Positions 35,089 through 44,716 of a stretch of 64,000 nt of DNA are shown here, in pieces. The position numbers and the translations under genes are program-made. How positions within the stretch are numbered: the first letter of the stretch is position 1; every line of letters begins with the position of its first letter. The stretch covers positions 1 through 64,000 of the forward strand of contig JABLTG010000039.1 of NCBI GenBank assembly GCA_016618085.1. Reading direction: 5' to 3'. The DNA comes from Neovahlkampfia damariscottae (Eukaryota > Heterolobosea > Selenaionea > Neovahlkampfiida > Neovahlkampfiidae). The notes below the pieces were generated by a model, which saw only the letters and a program-made list of their open reading frames with translations, had not been told where the DNA came from and ran no database searches.

Positions 35089-38000
35089 TTAAAATTCTAA
35101 ACTAATTACATCTTCATTTCCTTCGACCAATAAACAAGGAGGAAGATCATTTGTGAATGTTTGTAATTCTTCAAGATATTCATGACAAACTGATTGTTTT
35201 TCGCTCAATGGTAATGGTGGTAACGGTAAAAATGCAATTGATGTTCTTTCTGATTCTCTTTTAATCACATTATTAATTAATTGGTATTGTTCTTGTGTTG
35301 ATTTTTTTTTCAATTCATCAAGTCTGAAACATTTTCCATCTGCTTTTGGTTTATATTTTGATTGTGATGAAAAAATATCACAAATTGAAAATACTTTAAC
35401 TTCACCAATAATTCTTGTTTCTTTTACTAATTTATTCAATCTCTCTGATTCTAATTCAATTTCTGATTCAGTATCAACAATACCCAAAACTCTCAATTTA
35501 TGATATTTTCTATAATCACCAACATGGTGCAATAAATGACCAAGTTGTAATAATAAATGTGCATTTGATTCATTTGATCTCCAATTTTCCATATCAAATA
35601 ACCAAATATCAATTTTTTGATCAAATTGCATTGAAAAGATTTTACTCCATGAAGGTTTTAAACCAGTTTTGTTGAAATTATAAAAACTAAAAAATCAATG
35701 AAATCTTAAACCTCTTACTGTCTTGCAATACAAATATTTTTCTTTGAGATTTGACAATCTTTTAAAATTTGAATATATTCTCCAATATCTAAATTTGGAC
35801 TTTCAAGATCTCTGATATCTGTGAATTTTTTGACATGTGCTTCAATTGCTTCTGTTTTTCTTTTTGAATAACCAATAACTTCATTTTCAACAGGTTTTTC
35901 TTGAGGATCAAAAAATCCAACAATTACTGTATTTGGTCTCATTCCACCAATACCCGAATTTGTAACTAAATTTTGACAACCAACACGAACATTGTCAGCA
36001 ATTGCAATTTCTGGAAATGCTTTAATTTGTTTTGTTTCAAAATAATCTTCAAATGCATGAAAATCTTGTGATATAGATTCATGCATTTTTCTAAAATCTC
36101 CAACTTTAACATGTCTTTTGAATTGTCAAAAAAAAAATCATTAATTTACCCAACAATATATAAACCTCCTTTTTTTAATGAATTGACAAAATCTATTAAA
36201 TTTAAAGATGATTTTGGATTTGCAACAAATAATAAACATTGAAGTCTCCAATTTTTAATATGACCTGTATTTGGATTCATTCTCAAAAGATATTTTCGAA
36301 CTTGATGATAAACTTAAAATTGTTAAAAAAAAATGAATGATCGTTTTTTTACTAAGAGCATCTGAGAAATCACCCCAATCTAGAAAAAAACTTAAAATGT
36401 TTTGGTCTTACTTGCAGTTGGTGCATAATAATGAATTGATATAATCAATAAAATTTGTATGATAATTGCAATACCAGCATACATTGGTGAAACAAAAAAC
36501 ATTGCAAAAACTGATAAAATAGCTCCAAGAAGTGCTTAAAAGAATGTTGATTAAAAATAACTTTTCAAACCTTGATACCATGAAAACAATCTAAAGCTAG
36601 GTCTAAAATTTGGAGCTCCAGTTATAGCCAAAAAGAAACATGATAGATTAACAAAAGTATAAGTCATTGAAGTCAAAACACTAACAATTGGTGCAATGAT
36701 GTTAATTTCTCCAATAGCAACGATACCTAAAATCAAAACGAAAACTAAAACGATAGCTCTTCTTGGTTCATCAGATTTTCCAGATCCTTTTGCAAAGAAA
36801 CCAATAAATGGTAACATTTGATCTCTTGCAATTGCCTGAAAAATTCTTGCAACACCAACAATGACTGATAACGTACTTGAAAGTGAAGCAAAAAAGATAC
36901 CAATGGTAATTAAATGAGGAACAAAAGCTAATTTCATTAAAATTGCAGGATCTTCAACTAACGCTTGTCTTGTTACTGTTAAAGCATATAAAAATGCTAA
37001 AACTAAATAACCGAGTAAAGTGAAGAATTTACCGATGAATGTTCCGTTTGGAATGTCTCTTTCAGGGTTTTGAATATCTCCAGATAAGTTAGCACCGACC
37101 ATAATACCTAATTAATAATTTAAGAGGATGTTTTAAATCACTCATACCAGTGCTTGAAAATTTTAATTTTTTTTTTTTCTTACCAAGCAGGAAAGATAAT
37201 ACCAAAAGCATATCTAAAATCAAATGTATTCTCAGGTGATTCAAAATCCTTTTGCCATTGAAACCATAAACTTTTTGATAAATTTGAAAAACTAGGACCT
37301 GAAAGAAAAATTAGTATTTTCAGAGAATCTTTACCAACAAAACCTAATTCAATACCTGGTGTTTGGAATAATAAACTGACACCAACTGTAATCAAAGAAG
37401 CTAAAATAAACAAAAATAACATCAAATTTGTTTTTGCAAAAAAATCAGCACCAATGAAGCAAACAATTGTCAAAATTATCAATGCACCTGCACCATATGC
37501 AAATTTCATATAACTTGAAAATACCCATTCTGGCCATGTTTTTGGAAATATTTCAACTAAAGTATCTGTAAAACCAACAACACATAAACCACCTGTTACA
37601 ATTTGACCTAATGCCTAAAAAGTTTAGTATTTTTGTTTTATTACATAAATTAATCCGATTGAACCACCTAATTCAGGGCCAAGAGACCTCGAAACAAAGT
37701 AGTAGACTCCACCTCCTTTGACTGAACCATTGGTAACAATTGCTGAGATTGAAACAATTGTCAATGTTGTTATACAATAAGAAACAAAAAAAATCAGTGT
37801 AAGACCTAAAAATCCAGCCTAATTTTTTTTTAACAGTTATAAATTGTTAAATTACTTGTCCAACGACCACACCAAGTCTAAGATATAAAATAACACCCCA
37901 CATAGATAATATAACAGGTATAACAACACCATTAATTTGTCCGAGTTTTTCAGGTTCAACTTCTAAAAAAATTTAATTCATGTATAAGAAATTACCTTTT

Positions 38001-38107
38001 TTAGCAGCTTTATCATAAATTGGTTCATCATTTAGAACAGGATATCCACTATTATCAGTTGTTTGAATACCTGAATTTAGTAACAATGAATTTTCTTCTT
38101 CAGACAT
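35089..38107 (-). CDS. SL​C12-type cation-chloride cotransporter (SLC12A9/VHC1-like)
   Basis: Eleven exons give 890 residues in one frame: 38107-37996, 37962-37856, 37818-37645, 37614-37184, 37152-37148, 37107-36571, 36534-36412, 36379-36353, 36312-36150, 36114-35719 and 35686-35089. About twelve membrane helices include [39 protein letters not shown] and, after splicing the 5-nt exon [21 protein letters not shown]. That string is the family signature and needs the microexon. The cytosolic C-terminus has [17 protein letters not shown] and a [10 protein letters not shown] region, closer to SLC12A9/VHC1 than to NKCC or KCC. It probably moves potassium or other ions with chloride across an internal or plasma membrane. 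Confidence 0.9.
37148..37152 (-). other. 5-nt microexon of the SLC12 gene
   Basis: Minus-strand CACTG lies between introns 37153-37183 (starts GTAAG, ends CAAG) and 37108-37147 (starts GTATG, ends TTAG). Including it turns PAW-stop into PACTGIMVG, the conserved SLC12 core motif. Confidence 0.8.
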
Positions 38108-38207
38108 TTTGTGTTTGTGAAGCTTGAAAATGATTGGAATAGTCTAACAAGAAACGATTGGTTGAATTATATTTTTTTTTTTTGAGTTTTTTTTAGCAAT
38201 ACAATTT

Positions 38208-38810
38208 TTATTTTAATTTTGCAAAAGTTAAAAATGTTTCTTCTCCAATTTTTTCAACAATGGATGAAAATTCTTTCGTAGCTGCAAAACGTTTAAACTG
38301 ATCAATTTTCATCATCAGAAGAACATCAGTAACACCATCATCAAATAAATCACATGGACAATTCTCTTTTGATGATTCTTCAAAATTTTTTAAAACTGTT
38401 TTTCTTGATTCCATTCCAATATTGATTTCTTTTTTACTAAATTGTTCAATATAAGTTTCAATGATTTTTGAAGCTTCTTTATATCGTTTATTATCTTCTA
38501 AAGTTTTATAATTTTCAACAGATTCTAAAAAACTGAATAATTCTATACAAGAATTTTAGTTTTTTGATTTTTTAACCTATATTCATGGTTTTTTCTAAGA
38601 AATCTTTGAATTCATTTTTACAATCGTCTATTAAAAAAAAATTTTTTAAATCATAATCGTAGGTTGAGTAATCTTTTTTTTTTTTTTAATTGTTTTTTTT
38701 TTACCTTTTGTGCTTGAGCTTCTTTGGCTCATACTTTTTCGATCGGATTTTTTTTCACCACCAGAGGTTCTCTTGGAAAACATGTTCGATAAACGTCTCA
38801 CTGGATTCAT
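38208..38810 (-). CDS. Small RGS-domain protein (A)
   Basis: Exons 38810-38705, 38672-38577 and 38542-38208 give 178 residues. A short basic, Ser-rich head (about 35 residues) leads to an RGS domain: CKNEFKDFLEKTMNI, LFSFLESVENYKTLEDN, ALIGNED-type CPCDLFDDGVTDVLLMMK, and FKRFAATKEFSS. The acceptor at 38672 is preferred over one about 40 nt downstream because it adds the first RGS helix (STYDYDLKNFFLI). It would act as a GTPase activator for a G-alpha subunit. It resembles its neighbour at 38936-39665 in size and exon number; the two may be old tandem copies. Confidence 0.82.
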
Positions 38811-38935
38811 TTGTATCTTTTGTCACTCTTCTTCCAAATCGGTATATTTATTGTTTGATTGGAGGAAAATAAACAATAATTTTATAACGGTCATTATTTA
38901 CAAATTTTTATTTCAAGTTTTAATCTTATTCTTAA

Positions 38936-39665
38936 CTAAATTTTATATTCAACGATGTGAATATTTTCAAATGTTGAAATTAATTTTGGATCTAATTTCT
39001 CTAAAAGATCTTTGAACTGTTGTGACAGACAATAACGTGGAAATATATCTAATTTCATATGTTAATATGATTTATATTATTTACCTGTTCTTATGTCCAC
39101 CAGTATTGAATTATAAATCCTGTCAAATAAATTAGGTGGTAATATCGAATCTTCATTTGTTATAAGTTCTACAGTTGAAATTAACTCTTCTCTACCTTCA
39201 TTACCCAGGTTTAATTCATAATCTGAAGATTTTTTTATGTATTTATTCACTATTTTGATTCCTGTTTCATTTCTTTCTCTCAAGTCATGAAGAAGTTTAA
39301 ATTCTTCAACTTCTTTCAAAAAGAAAACTTGTTCTAAAACTATTAGTTTGAAAACAAAAAATACCTTCATTTCGCAGTATCATCATGTAACTCATCAAAT
39401 TCTCCCGACATTCTTGAATGGCAATGAACTCTGAGAATTTATATTCACAAAGGTCAATATCAGTGATTGACTCTTTTTTTTGAGGGCTTGTTGGATGTCT
39501 AAAATGATCAAAAAGTGAATGTGCACGTTGAGACTGCGAATCCTCTTCACTTTGAACTATATCAAAATCTTCAGAGCTTTGAGACCCTCGAAATTTCTTT
39601 AGAGATTTTGATTCTTTTTTTAATAAACCAGAAAACTTTCCACGAGGAGACAAGAATGAATTCAT
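38936..39665 (-). CDS. Small RGS-domain protein (B)
   Basis: Exons 39665-39365, 39333-39085 and 39048-38936 give 220 residues. A Ser-rich basic head of about 70 residues precedes the RGS core: FSEFIAIQECRENLMSYMMI, then EEQVFFLKEVEEFKLLHD, then LPPNLFDRIYNSILVDIRTD and FPRYCLSQQFKDLLEK. The last exon, ending in TAG, is needed to complete the final RGS helices. Likely a G-alpha GTPase activator. CCAAT at 39693-39697 lies 28 nt before the start. Confidence 0.8.
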
Positions 39666-39816
39666 TACCAACGATTTTTTTGTCTCTTTTGACCAATAAA
39701 AAACGAAATTACCATTTTTGTAAAATCAATAAATAACTACAAATCAGGATAAAAAGAATCCAAACTTTTCCAAAACATTTGGCTTTATTTCGATGATTTC
39801 CATCCGAGTAATATCA

Positions 39817-40538
39817 TCACATTTTCACTGACTTTATTTTCTCTATCAAATCATCCAAGTCATGTTCATCACAACCCTTTTTTTGATGTAAATATTTCAA
39901 TGCATCATCCATTGTAGCATGATGACCTGATTCAATCAATCCTTTGCTAATTGTATGAAGGTATTCAATTGTAGGTTTTATATATTCAATATTCTTCTTT
40001 GAAGGTTTACAAGTGAACGAAAGAATAGGAATTCCTTCTTCTTCTCCAAGATAAACTAAATGACTATAAAGTGAATCACCTAACCAGTCACTTAAATCAC
40101 CATACTTATAACCTTTTTCAAGTTCCATTTCTAAATGTGATAGTAAATCTTCTTTCTTTATTTTTAAATGGTTTTCTTGAATCATTATTTCAACAAATTG
40201 CTCTTTTGTTATTAAATACATTCTGCATAAAACTGAGGATTCTTTTACATTTGGTTTGATGAAACAAACACCACCTCCATTCCAAATTCTAGACTTGAAA
40301 GAAAAATAAACTTCTGTATTCTCTAATGTTCTTTCTTTCACATCTTTTGGAGGTGTTTTATCCGAACAACCTTTGATTTTTTTTGAATTATTTTTGTTGA
40401 TTTACCTGGATGGACAATGTTTCCTCTGTGGTTTGGTTTTCCTCCTTCAATATATTTCATCAATCTCCATTCATTTAAATTGGAACCATATGATAAGTAC
40501 CAAACTAAATTATCTTTGTTTTCTTTTTTTGAGCTCAT
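39817..40538 (-). CDS. Gamma-glutamylcyclotransferase-like protein
   Basis: Exons 40538-40406 and 40370-39817 give 228 residues. The N-terminus has WYLSYGSNLNEWRL, the YGSN substrate-loop motif of the GGCT/AIG2 fold, and a later LGEEEGIPILSFTC segment. Family members release 5-oxoproline from gamma-glutamyl peptides. The acidic catalytic residue cannot be assigned with confidence, so activity and substrate are open. ATTGG at 40585-40589 precedes the start by 47 nt. Confidence 0.72.
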
Positions 40539-40584
40539 TTTCTGTTCACTTTATATTGATGAACTCCGAATGATGTAGAAAATG

Positions 40585-40718
40585 ATTGGACAAAAATCAG
40601 AATTCACTATTAGCAAGAATATTTTGGAGCCTCATGCAATTTCAATTCATTTTTGATCACGTTTATTTGATTTGAATCACCAAAGAAGTCGGATAAATAG
40701 AGTCCATTTTCTACCAAT
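40585..40718. promoter_or_regulatory. Divergent promoter region with ATTGG and CCAAT
   Basis: ATTGG at 40585-40589 faces the GGCT-like gene (start 40538). CCAAT at 40714-40718 precedes the P450 ATG (40745) by 27 nt. The 206 nt between the two starts hold no other recognisable feature. Confidence 0.45.
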
Positions 40719-40744
40719 CACAGAATTGCGGAAAATTAGCATTC

Positions 40745-42335
40745 ATGTTGTTTAGCATTTTTTTTCTCCTCTCTGGTGTAGTTTTAGTAAATACAATAAA
40801 TCAACTAAAACTATTACAAGTTATACTTTTTGAATTATTTGTACACACACTACCAAAAAAAAAATGAAAATAAAGAAATCAAAGGAGAATCATATATATT
40901 TCCATTGGCTCTATTATTCATACCTGAAAAATCACCAATCACTACTTACAACTTGAAAAAGAATTTCAAAAAATATGGATATATTTACAAACATACTTTA
41001 GGAACAAGAAACATTTATTTTCTCTCTCATCCTGATGATTTTAAGAAAGTTTTAGTTACAGATTGGAAGAAATTTGGAAAAGATGAAGCAGTACGCACCA
41101 ACTCTGCATTCAAAAAATTTTCTTTATTTCAATTACAACCAAATGAAGAATGGAAAAGACATAGAAGTTTAAGTTCAACTGCTTTTTCAGATTCAAGTTT
41201 AAAATACGAATTTGAAACAAATGTAAACAAAATTACTAATGATTTAATTAACTTTTGGGAACCAATTTCAATGAAAAATGGTGAAATTGATGTGATGAAA
41301 GATTTTGGTGCTTTAACACTTGACGCTATTGGAATATCAGGTTTCGGAAAAGAATTTAAGGCAGTGGAAAATCAAGATGAAACCTTTTCCAATATTATTT
41401 CAACTGTTTTTGGTTCAGCAAAATTCAAAAGTAATTTACCATCATTCATTTATAATTTACCAATTCCATTTCTTCAAAAATATAAAGATAATGATGTTCG
41501 TTGGAGAAAGTATATGGAAGAAATTATTGAAGAAAGAAAGAAAGAACTGGAAAAATCTGAAAAATCTGGTTATACGTTCGAAAAAACAGATTTATTAAGT
41601 AAAATGATGAGCTCACCTGTTCAAGATGAAAATCCATTTGACCCTGAAGAGTTATTAGTAAATACACACACATTCATTGCAGCGGGCCATGAAACAACAG
41701 CGAATACACTCAGGTAAGATTTTATTCCAGATTTAATTTTTTTAAAAAAGTTGGGTATTTTATTATTTGGCAAAATATCCAAAATATCAAGAAATGGTAA
41801 TTTGAAGAAATAAACTGATTTAAAATAGATTTACAAAGAAGCAAAATCCGAATTTGGTGGAGATGAAGTTTTGTCTTTTGAAAAATTAGCAAAAGGTTTC
41901 CCAATATTAAAAGCGTTTATCAATGAAACTTTGAGATTAAAGAATCCAGCATTCGGTGTATTAAGAAATTCATTGGAAGATTATGACTTCCAAGGCCACA
42001 AAATTCCAAAAAAATCAATGGTTGTTCTGGTGTTCTGTGCTTCTGCAATTGATCAAAAAATTTGGGGTGAAGATGCAGAAGAATTTAGACCTGAAAGATT
42101 TTTGGAAAAGGATATGAATGAGTATAGATACATATTTACGCCATTTTCAATGGGTCCAAGAGTGTGCATTGGGAAAAGATTTTCTGAGATGGAAATGATA
42201 TTGATATTGTCCAAAGCAATGATGAAGTTCAGAATTTCACCAACAGAGAGTTTAAAGGATGTGAAAGAAAAAATTAACTTCACAATGAAACCTTCTGTTC
42301 CTATTATTGTAAAATTGTCACCATTAAAAGAATAA
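40745..42335 (+). CDS. Cytochrome P450
   Basis: Exons 40745-40786, 40821-41713, 41751-41796 and 41829-42335 give 495 residues. The first exon plus the start of the second form a membrane anchor (MLFSIFFLLSGVVL then LYFLNYLY). The I-helix AAGHETTANT, the ExxR motif in NETLRL, PERF in the meander and the haem loop FSMGPRVCIGKRF with the Cys ligand are all present, so it looks functional. The layout is that of an ER-bound microsomal P450, nearest in feel to CYP3/CYP4-like clans. Substrate unknown. An NADPH reductase partner is not in this window. Confidence 0.95.
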
Positions 42336-42431
42336 ATTTTACTTCACAACACCATCAATGAAAAAATAACTTTGAACTTGAAAGAAATAAAAGACTGCCA
42401 ATTTACAAAGGCACAAAATCAAGATCCAATC

Positions 42432-42437
42432 AAAAAA
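42432..42437 (-). terminator. Pol III T-tract after tRNA-Gly (first copy)
   Basis: Six A on the plus strand read as TTTTTT just downstream of the minus-strand tRNA-Gly, a standard RNA polymerase III stop. Confidence 0.75.
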
Positions 42438-42438
42438 G

Positions 42439-42509
42439 TGCGCCGACCGGGAATCGAACCCGGGCCATCAGCTTGGAAGGCTAACATCCTGCCACTAGAC
42501 TATCGGCGC
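42439..42509 (-). tRNA. tRNA-Gly (anticodon TCC), copy 1
   Basis: 71 nt on the minus strand. The acceptor arms GCGCCGA and TCGGCGC pair perfectly, the T-loop is TTCGATT, and the seven-base anticodon loop CTTCCAA has TCC in the middle. There is no intron and no encoded CCA. An identical copy lies at 52255-52325. Confidence 0.95.
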
Positions 42510-42789
42510 TGTGATTGTTGATAATTGGTAAATTGTAGAACCTATTTTTATTCCGGATGAAATCATTCAAAGAACATGGAAATTTCCAACTTGTCATTTC
42601 TTGAAATTTTGTTGAGTTTGCAATTCATGATATTCACAGTACCAAACTGTTGGTACAAAAATCGTTTGGGATTTCATCTGCGTTAATGTGGCCCCGCATC
42701 AAGAAAAAAATGATTTGTGAAACTTGACTTTGTTTCTTTTTTGAACATCACAAAAAAGTCGGATTGTTTGAATTGAAAAGAAACTAACC

Positions 42790-42794
42790 AAAAA
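42790..42794 (-). terminator. Pol III T-tract after tRNA-Asn copy 1
   Basis: Five A on the plus strand give TTTTT shortly after the tRNA 3' end. The same tract follows copies 2 (43578-43582) and 3 (43805-43809). Confidence 0.65.
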
Positions 42795-42797
42795 GAA

Positions 42798-42870
42798 CTC
42801 CTCCACTTGGGTTCGAACCAAGGACCTGTAGGTTAACAGCCTAACGCGCTACCGACTGCGCCATGGAGGA
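42798..42870 (-). tRNA. tRNA-Asn (anticodon GTT), copy 1
   Basis: 73 nt on the minus strand. Acceptor arms TCCTCCA and TGGAGGA pair fully, the T-arm is CTTGG/CCAAG with loop TTCGAAC, and the anticodon loop CTGTTAA carries GTT. The outermost anticodon-stem pair is a T-C mismatch in all three copies. There is no intron. Confidence 0.95.
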
Positions 42871-42967
42871 TCTGTTGTAATCTGAGGAACATTATTTAGA
42901 TATCATAAAAAAGAATCCTTTTTCTGTTGGAGACTTTCAACATAATTTTCTCTAGAATGCTTGAGTG

Positions 42968-43315
42968 TCATACATCAATGGAGATGAACAAAATTAATGC
43001 TTGAAAATCTATCTGGTGGGAATTATGTTGATCAACCTTCTCTTGAGCATCTTTCATTTCCACCATTGCAACTTGTAAATCTTGAATCAACTCTTTATAA
43101 CTATCTAATAAAATAAAAAAAAAATTAAAAATACCAATTGTCATTTCGTCTTGAAGAGCTTTCTGAGTTGCTGTGAAGTTATTTTGTTCCAATTGATTTC
43201 TTTTTTGTTTTGAAATTGCTACAAGCTCTTTTTATTGAATTTTATATTCTAATTCTGAAATGCATAAATTAACAAGAATATTGACCACTTGGACGAAAAC
43301 AAGCACAGACCACAT
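42968..43315 (-). CDS. Small signal-anchor coiled-coil protein with an in-frame TAA or a hidden intron
   Basis: From the ATG at 43315, exons 43315-43135 and 43104-42968 join in one frame to 105 sense codons. The start has a hydrophobic anchor (MWSVLVFVQVVNILVNLC) and the rest is Lys/Gln/Glu-rich coiled coil, such as DSYKELIQDLQVAMVEMKDA. One codon, TAA at 43232-43234, interrupts the frame. A possible 48-nt intron (GTTAAT..AAAGAG) would remove it but needs a poor GAG acceptor. ATTGG at 43338-43342 lies 23 nt upstream, as for real genes here. Function unknown; it could also be a decayed copy of a gene. Confidence 0.5.
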
Positions 43316-43440
43316 CTTTGCACTTTTCAAATTTTTAATTGGACAAGAATTTTTCAAAAAATCTTTCTAAATGCACAACAATGTGTGAAGGTTGAGAAGA
43401 ACTCCAATATTTAAAACTTGCAAAGAAGTGGTCTGTGCTT
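43301..43440. repeat. Inverted repeat of a gene start inside the tRNA island
   Basis: The arms 43301-43325 and 43416-43440 are inverted copies with 22 of 25 bases matching, including a perfect 13-nt core (AAGCACAGACCAC and its complement). The left arm holds the ATG and first codons of the coiled-coil gene; the right arm has AAG in place of ATG. Each is preceded by CCAAT at a similar distance (19-24 nt), so a promoter with the first codons seems to have been copied in reverse. Confidence 0.7.
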
Positions 43441-43468
43441 AAATCATTTCAAAAAAATAGGATTATTT

Positions 43469-43658
43469 CGTTAATGTTGCCATGCATCAAGAAAAAAATG
43501 ATTTGTGAAACTTGACTTTGTTTCTTTTTTGAACATCACAAAAAAGTCGGATTGTTTGAATTGAAAAGAAACTAACCAAAAAGAACTCCTCCACTTGGGT
43601 TCGAACCAAGGACCTGTAGGTTAACAGCCTAACGCGCTACCGACTGCGCCATGGAGGA
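43469..43658 (-). repeat. tRNA-Asn repeat unit, copy 2
   Basis: Second copy of the 190-nt unit at 42681-42870, followed within two bases by the run of N. Confidence 0.9.
43586..43658 (-). tRNA. tRNA-Asn (anticodon GTT), copy 2
   Basis: 73 nt, identical to the copy at 42798-42870 including the stem mismatch. Pol III T-tract at 43578-43582. Confidence 0.95.
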
Positions 43659-43660
43659 TT

Positions 43661-43758
43661 NNNNNNNNNNNNNNNNNNNNNNNNNNNNNNNNNNNNNNNN
43701 NNNNNNNNNNNNNNNNNNNNNNNNNNNNNNNNNNNNNNNNNNNNNNNNNNNNNNNNNN
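43661..43758. other. Assembly gap (98 N)
   Basis: A run of 98 unknown bases lies between tRNA-Asn copies 2 and 3. Repeat sequence touches both edges, so the gap probably hides further copies of the array, and its length may be arbitrary. Confidence 0.95.
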
Positions 43759-43885
43759 AACATCACAAAAAAGTCGGATTGTTTGAATTGAAAAGAAACT
43801 AACCAAAAAGAACTCCTCCACTTGGGTTCGAACCAAGGACCTGTAGGTTAACAGCCTAACGCGCTACCGACTGCGCCATGGAGGA
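43759..43885 (-). repeat. tRNA-Asn repeat unit, copy 3 (truncated by the gap)
   Basis: 127 nt matching the last 127 nt of the 190-nt unit. Its missing part would lie in the gap. Confidence 0.9.
43813..43885 (-). tRNA. tRNA-Asn (anticodon GTT), copy 3
   Basis: 73 nt, identical to the other two copies. Pol III T-tract at 43805-43809. The 170 nt that follow, up to 44060, hold nothing recognisable. Confidence 0.95.
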
Positions 43886-44059
43886 TTTGGATGTCGATTA
43901 ATTACTCTAACTTCTAACAGAATATGTCAAAATGATTGAGGATTTTGTAATTTTGTGTTTGAGATTTCTCACCAGATATACATCACAGAAAGAAATACTT
44001 TGTTGTGTCACAGGTATGAGAAAATGATGGTAATGGGATTGTTGTTTCAAAATTTGATT

Positions 44060-44596
44060 TTATTTGGAATTGAAAATTCTTTCAAGGTTTAAAGTTTCAA
44101 TCTCTGCATATGATAAGTTTTTTTGGAGTTCATTTGCGAATATTGTTGCATATTTTCTTTGTTTTTTGATTTTTGTTGGTTGTTGTTTGTCAAAATTACC
44201 CTTTGCTGATTGTGTCTCAGTTTCAGTTCTTAATTTTTTTAAACTCACTCCATCTGCTGTATGAACTCGATCTACCAAAAAAATTGAGTGATTATTATTC
44301 AAACCCCATCCTCTGAAAATTAGATACAAAATCAAATGATACCTTCTTGAAGTATTTCCATGGAGAGTAATAAAACTGTTAGGTCTAATAGATTAATAGA
44401 ATTATAATTACGATGAAGATGAGAATATGTTTCCCGAAATTTTGAATTCCAGTTTACCATCAGAATTAATGATGGCTGAAAAAATTAAATTTTGGCAAAG
44501 ATTACCTTCATGACCTTGAAAATAGAGAACGTCCCCTACTTTTAACAATCCATATTTGACTATATCTGGAATTTTGGTTGTTGATTTGGAGTACAT
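44060..44596 (-). CDS. RAMA-domain protein
   Basis: Exons 44596-44506, 44475-44412, 44384-44343 and 44312-44060 give 149 residues. The spliced N-terminal half reads as a RAMA fold: YGLLKVGDVLYFQGHE, INSDGKLEFKISGNIFSSS, then SRRGWGLNNNHS, with the usual GW near the end. RAMA domains are thought to recognise modified DNA or accompany modification enzymes. The C-terminal half is basic and unstructured. Introns are only 27-30 nt, among the shortest here. CCAAT at 44649-44653 is 53 nt upstream. Family call is moderate because the domain is short. Confidence 0.65.
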
Positions 44597-44716
44597 GTTT
44601 TCACCGCGTTTTTTTGGAGTGAAAGAGTTTGTTTGGTTGAAATTTGTCCAATCAAAATGATGAATTTTAAAACAATTTCAGACCATCAATCAAAATAATG
44701 AACAAAATGAAAAAGT

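Larger units (their letters stand above)
42681..42870 (-). repeat. tRNA-Asn repeat unit, copy 1 (190 nt)
   Basis: A 190-nt segment ending with tRNA-Asn is repeated at 43469-43658, nearly identical apart from a few bases in its first 20 nt. A third, truncated copy (127 nt) follows the gap at 43759-43885. The unit carries the tRNA, its 3' flank and about 100 nt more. Confidence 0.9.

Noticed and set aside
42639-42656. Small perfect hairpin GTACCAA..TTGGTAC
   Set aside because: A 7-bp stem in AT-rich DNA is expected by chance, and it is not repeated in the other tRNA-Asn units.
43301-43440. Possible 5S rRNA or snRNA gene, because of the long inverted repeat
   Set aside because: It has no 5S internal control boxes and no U6-like blocks. 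The similarity is explained by two promoter and start-codon copies.
43621-43836. Minus-strand frame through the N run
   Set aside because: It consists of tRNA-Asn sequence and unknown bases, so it has no coding meaning.
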